In this document: piece after piece, positions 56,170-64,000 of the stretch
Layout: every line of letters starts with the position of its first letter
How positions within the stretch are numbered: the first letter of the stretch is position 1
Source of the DNA: Propionivibrio sp.
GTDB taxonomy: Bacteria > Pseudomonadota > Gammaproteobacteria > Burkholderiales > Rhodocyclaceae
DNA: 64,000 nt
Assembly: GCA_016705685.1 (NCBI GenBank)
Contig: JADJLB010000010.1
Span: 750,236-814,235, forward strand
Reading direction: 5' to 3'
Translations under genes and position numbers: made by a program
Notes under the pieces: model-generated
What the model was told of the DNA's origin: nothing
The model's input: only the letters and a program-made list of their open reading frames with translations
Database searches by the model: none

Positions 56170-58182
56170 TTACATCAGAATCGAGAAAATGCTGCTGTAA
56201 TCGTCTTTCCAGGGCTGGAAATTCTTTCGCGCGACGATCGGCACCGCATCCTGAGCTGAGGCTTGCTGAAAAAGGTACGATCCGCGCTGATCAGCGCCCA
56301 GCGAACGAAAGATGAGCCGATCACGGTCGCCTTCAAAACTGACCAGTCGAACATCCTTCTCGAAGTGCTCGGCAGCGGCTTTCACCACCGGTTGCAAGTC
56401 AAGGAAACGGTTAGTGATGTACGGCCAGCACCCCGTTTTCGGTTTCAGATGCCTGAAATACTGGTCGAATGCCCTCCAGAGTCAGCAGATGGACGGGAAC
56501 CGAATCGCCCGGAGAAGGCGTCGACAACCAGCACGTCAAACTGCTGCGCCGGTTCGCGTTCCAGTTGCGCGGGCGTCGCCGAGAACGATTTCCGTGCTGG
56601 CGGCGGTGCGCGAAAGAAAGCTGAAGTTATCGCGAGCGATGTCGATCACCAATGGGTCGATTTCGTACAGCCTGGAAGTAGTCCCCTTTGCGCCCGTAAC
56701 TGACCAGCGTGCCGACACCCAGGCCGACCACACCGACCCAGCGGCCCGCTGGCCGCCTTGATCTGCAGTGCCTTGCCGGCACCGCCTTCGGTGCTGTAAT
56801 AGGTTGTCGGCAAATCCAGCTTGTCCGCAGCGAGATGCTGACGGCCATGGACAATCTGTCCGTGCAGCATGCTGCGGTAATCGCCCTCGGGGTTGGCGAA
56901 GACTTGCAGGGTGCCGAAAATGCGCACCGTGACCTCGGCCCCTTCGATCTCGTTGAGGTGTTCATCGACTTGAACCCAGCCCAGAGCCAGCAGCACCGCC
57001 GCAGTCGAGGCGATGCTGGCATTGCGCCAGAGCGGACGGGAAAACCCGGCTTTGGGGATGATGGCCAGGGCGGCGACAAATCCCGTCAGCATGATGCCGA
57101 TCGACAGTTCTGTAATTGCTGTTGAACCAGTACGGCGCGATGACGCCGACAAAGAAACCGCCGATGACGCCACCGACGGCAAGCATCAGGTAGTAGCCGG
57201 TCAAGTGGCGGGATGCGGCTGCAGCCGGGCGAGTTCGTGACACACCATGCAGGCGACAAAAATGCCGACAGGTTGATGGCCATCGAAAGGTAAAGGGGAA
57301 TTTCGCTCAGCCCCAGGGTGGGCAGGCAAGTGCCGCCAGCCCGACGACCAGCAACGGGAGAAAGATGATGCGCCGATACCAGCCGTGGCGCTCAAAACTC
57401 AGGATGAACGAGAGCAGATACAAGGCCAGCGGCACCACCCAGAGCATCGGAATCGGCGCGATGTTGGTGGTCAGGAAACTGGTATCGGCCACCATCAGAA
57501 TCGACGGACAGGGCCGCCAAAGCCGCCCACAGCACCATGTCCGTCCAGCGGCGCGGGGCCTTCTGCGTGATGCTGCACGACGATGGGTTTCCTTCCGCCC
57601 GCGCCAGGCAAGCAGCGCAGGAGACCGCAAAGCAGCCAAACAGCCCGGACCACAGCCAGGACTGCCCGCGCGTCGGGAATACCGGTTCAACGGCAATCGG
57701 ATACGCTAGCAGTGCCAGCATCGAACCGAAATTCGACAAGGCAAACAGGCGATACGGCACCAGACCGGACCGTTCACGAGCGAACCACGCTTGCAGCAGC
57801 GGCCGGTCATGGACAGCACAAAGTAAGGCAGGCCGATGGATACGGTCAGCAGCCCGAGGATGCGCAGCGTCGGATTCTCGGCGCCGGTCGGCTTCAGTCG
57901 GCGCTCAGGCTGATCGGTATCAGAAGCAAACTGACCAGCAGCAGCGCGCCATGCACCAGGCTCTGACGCGAAGGCGTGAGGAAGCGGACGACCCAATGCG
58001 AGTAAAATAGCCGACAGCAAGACCATCTGGAAGAACAGCATGCAGGTGGTCCACACCGACGCCGAACCGCCAAACCATGGCAATATCATTTTTCCGATCA
58101 GGGGCTGGACCTGAAAGAGCAGGAACGCACTGAGAAAAATCGTCAGTCCATAGTGAAAGGTGAGACGCAGATCAATTTTCAT
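56170..58182 (-). pseudogene. Membrane-fused spermidine synthase-like protein, many frameshifts
   Basis: A minus-strand gene of about 670 codons broken into several frames. N-terminus (58182) MKIDLRLTFHYGLTIFLSAFLLFQVQPLIGK and WFGGSASVWTTCMLFFQ; then LFALSNFGSMLALLAYPIAVEP, TNIAPIPMLWVVPLALYLLS, GYYLMLAVGGVIGGFFVGVI, a SAM-binding-like VGVVGLGVGTLVSYG and YEIDPLVIDIARDNFSFL, and the C-terminus LVSFEGDRDRLIF ending 56170. This is the family with an N-terminal polytopic domain and a C-terminal spermidine-synthase (PABP) fold often annotated as fused MFS/spermidine synthase; the true reaction is unknown for most members. Converges on the MFS-PlsC gene. Confidence 0.7.
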
Positions 58183-58325
58183 GGGGAATGGGGAAAGAGG
58201 GAATGAAGGTTTCGCCGGGTGGCCTATCTACGCCGAGTCATGCTGGCCGAACATCCGAATTATCCGTAGACGAACGCTCTTGAGCAGTAAAAACTCAAGA
58301 AGGCGATTCGACCAGGAATGGAAAG
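58183..58325. repeat. Direct repeat copy 1 (about 135 bases)
   Basis: The stretch containing AATGAAGGTTTCGCCGGGTGG, GAGTCATGCTGGCCGAACAT and CTCAAGAAGGCGATTCGACC recurs at 60826-60962 in the same orientation with scattered substitutions and indels. This copy lies directly upstream of the minus-strand spermidine-synthase-like gene start (58182), where a promoter is expected. It encodes nothing recognisable. Confidence 0.75.
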
Positions 58326-58589
58326 CATGCAATTGACGCACTTCAGGAGGAATTATTCGCTGTCGACTGGGAAATTGCCCGAATTTCCCATATCGACTCG
58401 GAGAACGTTCGCACTTCTTGTCTTTGTGTCGTCGCTCTCCCGGGGTTTAACGGACACTCACAGCGAAGATAGAACAGGCACGGTTCATCGCAGCATTTCA
58501 ACCCGGCTCAATGCGTAGCTCTCAGCCCCAATTACATATCGAACGATTGCTCCACGCCGGCCTAATTGGGCGCCCCAGGAACAGATTGC

Positions 58590-59330
58590 TCCCACCAGGC
58601 GACCCATACCCCCACTGAAATATCGGGACACCGTATCCGATCCCAACACAACCAATGTGATGAAACTTGCAAATACCAGCCAGAGACGAAAGCGATTCAT
58701 CCAACTGTGAGTGCGTTCAACGCGACCCATCGACGTGCCTTAGCCGGCTTCCTTACGGATACGCCTGGCTTCCTCGCCGCGCGATACTGCGAATGTGTGC
58801 GTGAAACCGAACTCGCGAACGATGTCTCGACTTCGTCAGTTACAGTCTTTTATCCAGGCACAAACCTTGTGGTTTGGGCCGTGTTGGCCGAGGACGCTTC
58901 GCCATGATGCCCGCGAGTGTTTTCTCGACCAATTTCATGTCATGCCGGTGGGCACCGTCAATGACGACGGCCAGCGGAATGCCGGCCGCTTCGGTCAGAA
59001 GACCGCGCTTGACGCCTGCTTTCCCCTGTCCGTCGGGTTCCGCACCCGTTTTTTGGAGCTGGACAGCGGCGCTTTCGTCATGGCACTGCGTCCATCGACA
59101 ACGACGACCACCCGATCCCTTTCAAGCCATCGTATCGGGTCAGACCCCTTCCTCCACAGCGCTTCGAAAACCCCAGCCTCTGTGCATTCCCGAAAGCGTC
59201 GGTATGCCGAACTACAGGAACAGATCCCCGTCGCATCGAGTGCATTCCATTGACACCCGGTTCTTAATCAATCCGTTTCCAAAGCGCCCAGTCAGTGCTT
59301 CTATTCAATGGAAAAGACGCCATGAGTACA
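58590..59330 (-). pseudogene. IS5-family transposase relic
   Basis: Read in three frames from right to left, the minus strand gives IS5-type transposase blocks: QWNALDATGICSCSSAYRRF, ECTEAGVFEALWRKG, MTKAPLSSSKKTGA, GQGKAGVKRGLLTEAAGIPL, AVVIDGAHRHDMKLVEKTL (DDE region), MAKRPRP, CLDK and finally VERTHSWMNRFRLWLVF. The N-terminal third is shortened and several indels occur, so the element is dead. No clear terminal inverted repeats were found. It sits between the spermidine-synthase-like gene and the glycosyltransferase-like gene. Confidence 0.75.
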
Positions 59331-59444
59331 TACTTGAAGCCGTGTTGTCACTTGAGTGTGAGGTGGTGGCAGTGAGGACGTCGATCCTGCGATGTTGATA
59401 ATCCTCCAGCAGGTAGTTCTGGCCGTACACGCTGCCACCATCCT

Positions 59445-60801
59445 TTAACATTGGTCCCGCTGGTCCGAAAAAAAGCCTCGCTTTCTTACTTGTTTAGTAA
59501 TTTTAGCGACTTCCGGCTCTGTCAATCCAAAAGCGTAATCCCAGATGTGCAGCTTTGAAAAAGTAGCAACGGCACCGATGCGGCGAGTGGCGATAATTGC
59601 ATTGGGTGGCAGATTCACCCATCCAGCGTGAGTAAAGCTCAAGCCCGGTGCCGGTGAGACATATCCTGGATAGTTTTTACTTTCTCTTGAAAAAGTGTGC
59701 TGCGAAAGTTGATTACACCCAGGCCGATGAAGGCGATGGCGAAAATTGCCACTCGTTGCAGTGGAGTGTTTTCACTGACATCTTTCCGCTCCCAGATGAA
59801 CAAGCAAGTGCAAAGCCCCCCACCACAGGGAAATTGCGATTGGACTGAAGAGGCCAAAATACCGGGCAGTGAGAGTCCAGTCATTCCGTGCAACCAGTTA
59901 AGAATAGAATCCCAGTGCAGATTATCGCCGCGAGTGGTTGCGCCCAAGCGTCGATTTTGCTGCCGGATTTGCATTATTCCAAACCGGATTAAGGCTAACG
60001 CCAGCACACCGCTAAAAGTCCGGGCATGTTAATTACATGCCCACTAAGATAGTTCACGGTACGTTCCAATGATGCCCTCGAGGGTTGCACCTTTGGCACC
60101 CGGAAAGTATTGGGGAGGATGTCGTCAAAATACACTGACCCTGGCGAGGGTGACGACGCCGATGCAGCCAGATTAACAAGACAGCATCAGCCAGGGGCGC
60201 AGGCGTGAACCAGAACGCTCCGCACCAAGAATTAGTGATAAAGGAAATATCAAAATCAGTTCTGGACGTACCGTAAAACCAATCGCACCGAGGATTGCAA
60301 TGAGATAGCCGGAACGATCCGTCGCCGCCAACGAGACCATCAGGGCAAGCAGCAGAGCCGCCAGTCCGGTCTCCATCCCCGTTGCAGTGAAAAATGCAAA
60401 TCATATTGAGTAACAATCAACCAGGGGCGGGGGAGCAAAACGCCCAGGCGCCGGGGGTTGGCGCAATTGGCGCAGCGGTAAGCAGGATGATAATCACTGC
60501 AAGAAATCCTGCCGTCAATCCAACGACCCGACCACGTTAAGCAGGTCCAGGGGGCGAAAAATACCCACACAAGAAATATCCATCCGGCATTTGTCACGCC
60601 TTCAACCCGGTCGCTAGGATTGAATACAAACCCTTGACCGTTGACGAGTTATCCACGTACCCAGGCCGATGAGGGCATCATCCACGAACACCGCGGGTCC
60701 AATTGACAATCACCATCCAAAACAATAGACCCGCAAGTAAAGCACCACCGAGGATGAATTTAGTCTGCAGCTTCCCTGTTTTCTTCCTTGGTTGTCTGCA
60801 T
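59445..60801 (-). pseudogene. Polytopic membrane glycosyltransferase-like protein, frameshifted
   Basis: A minus-strand gene starting at ATG 60801 (MQTTKEENREAAD), followed after a shift by KFILGGALLAGLLFWMVIVN (first helix). Later colinear pieces in changing frames: VFVDDALIGLGTW, VEGVTNAGWIFLVWVF, TGLAALLLALMVSLAATD, GYLIAILGAIGFTVRPELI, and the C-terminal YTHAGWVNLPPNA-like segment with IATRRIGAVATFSKLHIWDY and AFGLTEPEVAKI ending at 59445. The pattern (many helices, luminal D-D and R-P-E motifs) resembles membrane mannosyl/arabinosyltransferase-like GT-C proteins, but the family is not certain. At least five indels. Confidence 0.55.
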
Positions 60802-60825
60802 GTTACTTCCTGCGATGCGTGATGG

Positions 60826-60962
60826 GGAATGGTGAAAAGAGGAATGAAGGTTTCGCCGGGTGGACTATCGCCGAGTCATGCTGGCCGAACATCCGGAATA
60901 TCGGTAGGCGAACGCTCGCGAGCAGTAAAAAACTCAAGAAGGCGATTCGACCGGGAAGGAAA
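60826..60962. repeat. Direct repeat copy 2 (about 135 bases)
   Basis: Second copy of the element at 58183-58325: AATGAAGGTTTCGCCGGGTGG, GAGTCATGCTGGCCGAACAT and CTCAAGAAGGCGATTCGACC are shared exactly. It again lies just upstream of a minus-strand membrane-protein gene start (60801). The pair brackets the glycosyltransferase-like gene and the IS5 relic, so it may mark an insertion or duplication. Confidence 0.75.
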
Positions 60963-61099
60963 CCGATAATCGAGGCAATTTTGGAAGCGGTCACCGGTTT
61001 CCAAATAGTCGTTGATTGCCCCAGCGCAATCAATCGCAACTCTTCCATCGAACTTATTCGGGCAACGACGTTTGAGTACAAATGCGGTAAAGCGTCGCC

Positions 61100-61479
61100 A
61101 GATTAAGTTGAGCGGCGAACAAAACCAGATCCTGTTGCCTTCACTGTCTGTAAAGGCGCCCACATAGAATCCTTCATCGTCACAAGCCTGCACGGGTGGC
61201 ATGACCTGACGCCACGATTCTTCAATTCCCGCTCGGTGTCAAGTGCGCGTGGTCGTCGCAAGAGTGATGCGTGGGTTGAGCTGACCGCTCGGTTGTGCGT
61301 CCAGCCATCGGCGACTGACTTCAACATCAATATGATGTTTCCCAGCATGTCCGACCTGACGATCACCCCCATACGCCGGTGGCAGAGCCAATGTTTCGCC
61401 ATAAAATTGCCGCGCCCGCGACATATCGGTTCTGCCAGCTGCAACGACCTTGAGCCGCTGAAAACCTGAAAGTGCCCAT
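61100..61479 (-). pseudogene. VOC (glyoxalase-like) family protein, frameshifted
   Basis: Minus-strand pieces assemble into one vicinal-oxygen-chelate domain of about 125 residues: FQRLKVVAAGRTDMSRARQF, YGETLALPPAYGGDRQVGH, then MLGNIILMLKSVADGW in a second frame, QPSGQLNPRITLATTTRTLD, ELKNRGVRS and finally VQACDDEGFYVGAFTDSEGN, RIWFCSPLNL in a third. ATG 61479 is the likely start; the exact stop near 61100-61110 is unclear. VOC proteins isomerise or cleave small substrates with a metal; no specific substrate is suggested. The 190 bases to its left boundary (61480-61669) hold nothing I can assign. Confidence 0.6.
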
Positions 61480-61669
61480 ATGAAACCCTTTCCGTCACGC
61501 CGTTCGTTGAGTTGGCTTTGGGCGATTTCACATCGTCGATCCACAACCAGAATTTCGATGGCCAACATCCTGCCCATGCGTTCCCATCCTGCCACCAGCC
61601 AAATCGGATGGCAACCCGGCAGGGATACCGCTTGGCTTATGTCTTCGAGCAATTTTGCGGGTTTAGCGG

Positions 61670-62244
61670 CTACTGCGCCACGTCGGCGAGAAACTCCGTA
61701 TAGAATTTTGCCGAGGGGCCTGTTCCATCGCCACGGCGAATGCGCCCAGCGAATGCGTCGCTGGCGGGCTGCTCCGCCTGATAGGTTTTGTTCAATCGTG
61801 TCTCGCCCCCGCCAGCGGCTGCAGCTCAAGCGCGACGACGGCTATGCTGTGCTGCCCGGATAGCACCCGTTCAAACGTCGACGATGGCCCGTCAAGCGCA
61901 TGCACGGCGCCAGCTGTCGCCCTTCAGATCAAGGTGCTGCCCAGGCTGGTTTTCTGACAGCTCCCTGTACGATTTGTGCGGCGGATACAGACACAGGTGG
62001 TGTGATACTGGCGTAACTGGCGCAGGCTGGCTTCGTCGCTGACGATCGGTCGGTCCGTTCGTAAAGACTGTCAGCGCGGAAGGCGTTCACGGCAACGGCG
62101 CCGGGCAAGGACGTGGCTGCCGGGGCGCGATGCGCGGGCCGGAGGCGATAGAAACGGTCGGTCGGCGCCGGCGGCACGCTTGCCGCAGGCGGCGAGCAAC
62201 AAGAGCAAACCGAAAGACCAGAGTGTTTTTGTTCAGTCCTTCAT
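61670..62244 (-). pseudogene. ABC-type transport auxiliary lipoprotein (Mla/PqiC-like), frameshifted
   Basis: ATG 62244 overlaps the stop of the MCE gene (ATGA). After an immediate shift the signal reads LWSFGLLLLLAACG with lipobox LAAC; then PAPTDRFYRLRPA, LPGAVAVNAFRADSLYERT, and at the C-terminus TYQAEQPASDA and YTEFLADVAQ ending with TAG at 61670-61672. These are signature segments of the auxiliary lipoproteins encoded beside MCE lipid transporters. It would sit on the inner leaflet of the outer membrane and receive lipid from the MCE protein. Several indels. Confidence 0.65.
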
Positions 62245-63114
62245 TTCGCCGCTCCTGCATCGTCGGTTGGCGGTCGGCTCTGGATCAGCGCGGCCGGATT
62301 CTCGTATGGTGCGCGAGAACTCGTTGATGTTGCGCCCGGCCGATTCAGGCTGATAGGGCGTCGCATCGATGCGCCGTATCGAGTCCTTCAAACCTGTACC
62401 GCCGTTGGTGACAATGCCGCGGGTATCCCTGACCAGATCTTCGACTTGGCACGCACCGTGGACAGATCGGCCCAGCAGCTTCAGCGCATTGGCCGAAGCG
62501 CCATCGGCGTTCTGCAACGGCAGCGGCCCAGTGCTGACGTTCTGATCGCTGAACAAGGTGTCGATACGCCCCGCCGTACGGTTGATGCGCTCGATGGTCG
62601 AGCGCATGTCGGCCATCGCCGGCGCCACGTTGAGTTGATCTGGAACGAGCATCGGCTTGATTGTGGATTCGTAATCTGGCCCGATTCGGTGGCCAGCGCA
62701 GCGACTCGACTCCATCAAATTGGCGCTGCTGCTGCCGGGAATATCGCCCCTGCCGCCAGGAATGTCGCTGCCGCCGCCTCGCCTGATCTCGACCAGCGGC
62801 GCACTGAGCAATCCCGGCGTGGCAATCAGGGCTGGCCATCGACCGGGATACCACCGGCTTTCTCAGGTTGAGCGTGATGCGATAGCCGTGCGCTTGTGGC
62901 GCGTCACCGGCTCGACCTGCGCCACATTGCCAACTCGAACCCTCGTAGGTCACCACCGTGCCCTCCTTGATGCCGGCGACATTGGCAAAGTGCGTGTAGA
63001 CGTCGCCCGCTTGGCGCTGTGCCCGGTAATCCGGTACAAGGCGTAGAGCAGAACGCCGGCCATCAGCAGCACAAAATTGCCGACCAGCAGGTAATTGACG
63101 TTGTCGCGTTTCAT
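62241..63114 (-). pseudogene. MCE/MlaD-type lipid transport protein, frameshifted
   Basis: ATG 63114 begins MKRDNVNYLLVGNFVLLMAG, one N-terminal transmembrane helix, followed in another frame by YTHFANVAGIKEGTVVTYEG, YRITLNLRKPVV, SAPLVEIRRGGGSDIPGGRG (the MCE core) and a helical tail (STIERINRTAGRIDTLF, AGRNINEFSRTIRE) ending ALIQSRPPTDDAGAAK. About 290 codons. MCE proteins form hexameric rings carrying phospholipid across the periplasm with an ATPase and permease. Sits between ATPase and lipoprotein genes on the same strand. At least three indels. Confidence 0.7.
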
Positions 63115-63147
63115 TCAGGTGTGCCTCGTGGTCAGGAAATCTCCCGG

Positions 63148-63945
63148 TCAATCGTTCCATATATTCCTCGGGGTTGATACTTCGTTTCTCGGGGGTACGG
63201 TTAAGCAGGGACTGGATGCGCGGGTTATCGCTGGCGCGGACCTGGCGGCGATCGTGTCCGACATCAGATGCGCGGCCTGGTCGAGCACCGTGATCCGGTC
63301 GGCGATTTTGCGAAGGCGCTCCAGTTCGTGCGTCACCACGACGATCGTCATGTTCATGGCGTCGCGCAGGATCAGGATCAGATCGTCCAGTTCGGCGGAA
63401 ACCACCGGATCGAGCCTCGCCGACGGCTCGTCAAAGAACAGCAGGCGCGGGTCCAGCGACGATGGCGCGCGCCAGCGCCGCACGCTTGATCATGCCGCCC
63501 GACAACCTTGATAGCATGAGACTCCTCGAAGCCGGCGAGATTGACTACTTCAAGCTTCATGCGGCCCATGATGCGCATGGTATTTTCTGTCGAGCTTGGT
63601 AGCGAAACCACGCAAAGGCAACTCGACGTTCTCGCCGACGGTCATCGAATTGAACAAGGCACCGCCCTGAAAGGCCACGCCCATGTTCTTGCGCAGGTGG
63701 GTACATTTCGGTCGGCACTCAAGCGGGTGATGTCTCAACGAGCAGCTTTGATGCTGCCCGAGGTGCTGGCGCAGTGCCGAGCAGATGGCGCAACAGCGTG
63801 CTCTTGCTCGAACCGCCAGCTGCCGCCCAGTGATGACCATGATCTCGCCCTGCCGCACCGGGAAGCTGATGTCGTCGAGAATCTTCCGGGGCCCGTGGTG
63901 GTGACCAGATGGTCGACGTCGATGGTACAATGGGGTAGTCGGCAT
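63148..63945 (-). pseudogene. MlaF-type ABC transporter ATP-binding protein, frameshifted
   Basis: ATG 63945 region; an alternative frame gives IDVDHLVTTTGPRKILDDISF, then FPVRQGEIMVITG. The Walker A GGSSKSTLLRHLLG is readable one frame over (about 63795-63840); then LRKNMGVAFQGGALFNSMTV, GENVELPLRGF, and Walker B PRLLFFDEPSARLDPVVSAE with the H-loop IVVVTHELERLRKIADRITV, ending at 63148. About 265 codons, the usual MlaF size. It heads a minus-strand ATPase-MCE-lipoprotein run; a permease (MlaE) is not seen here and may lie to the right of the window. At least four indels. Confidence 0.7.
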
Positions 63946-63957
63946 TAGAAACAGAAC

Positions 63958-64000
63958 CTCTTTAAACACGGAGGACACAGAGACACAGAGTTCGCAGAGT
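63958..64000. repeat. CACGGAGGACACAGAG-type low-complexity repeat
   Basis: The last 43 bases (TTTAAACACGGAGGACACAG and on) consist of imperfect repeats of CACAGAG/CACGGAG. Short runs of this type are common intergenic repeats in betaproteobacteria (recalled). It lies just before the MlaF-type gene and may cross the window edge. Confidence 0.5.

Noticed and set aside
60803-61202. Short minus-strand frames spanning repeat copy 2
   Set aside because: They combine the C-terminus of the VOC-like protein with translated repeat sequence; no independent gene is supported.
61480-61863. Plus-strand 127-codon open frame near 61.5 kb
   Set aside because: Antisense to the auxiliary lipoprotein 3' end and an unassigned gap; no motifs.

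Overview
The window reads as a chromosomal segment of a betaproteobacterium, most likely Rhodocyclales-like (inferred from metX-metW, a complete ccmABCDEFGHI run, mre/mrd-rlpA, gatCAB and a NhaD antiporter; no rRNA is present to settle it). No tRNA, rRNA or CRISPR array was found. From 1 to about 50 kb the genes are intact and dense.

Layout. 0-9.3 kb: 3' part of ptsI; a SAM-II-type riboswitch with a terminator ahead of a tightly coupled metX-metW-ampG-SMUG1-type glycosylase run; a minus-strand yqjD/yqjE/yqjK-like membrane stress set; xthA; pyrE and a secreted coiled-coil protein. 9.3-20 kb: gatC-gatA-lipoprotein-gatB on minus, divergent from mreB-mreC-mreD-mrdA-rodA-rlpA (cell elongation). 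20-30 kb: an orphan hypF, divergent from a full system I cytochrome c maturation operon. 30-41 kb: a MEDS sensor coupled to a PAS-GGDEF-EAL protein, nhaD, a surface-adhesin-E-like protein, an FMN alpha-hydroxyacid oxidase, a ComB-like phosphatase, galE, a secreted S1/P1 nuclease and a cation diffusion facilitator.

41.2-46.0 kb is the most unusual part. It is a compact three-gene cassette: a SznF/GrbD-like protein, a stand-alone NRPS adenylation protein, and a YqcI/YcgG-family (GntA-like heme N-hydroxylase family) protein. A MOSC-domain protein faces it. The SznF-like protein keeps the three-histidine cupin site at the same spacing as SznF, but its diiron oxygenase domain has lost most metal ligands. 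The simplest reading is that the heme protein hydroxylates a guanidine-type substrate, the cupin builds an N-N bond (N-nitroso or graminine-like diazeniumdiolate), and the adenylation protein activates the product or its precursor.

46.3-50.3 kb: a DJ-1/PfpI protein and a TetR-MFP-ATPase-permease ABC-2 exporter operon with a clear palindromic operator. The membrane fusion protein is truncated.

From about 50.8 kb to the end almost every gene carries single-base frameshifts while keeping recognisable, colinear domains: XRE regulator, ceramidase-like protein, Aas, MFS-PlsC fusion, spermidine-synthase-like membrane protein, IS5 transposase relic, membrane glycosyltransferase-like protein, VOC protein, and an Mla-type lipid transport set. 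The density and partly compensating nature of the shifts point mainly to poor consensus sequence near a contig end, with real decay at least at the IS5 relic.
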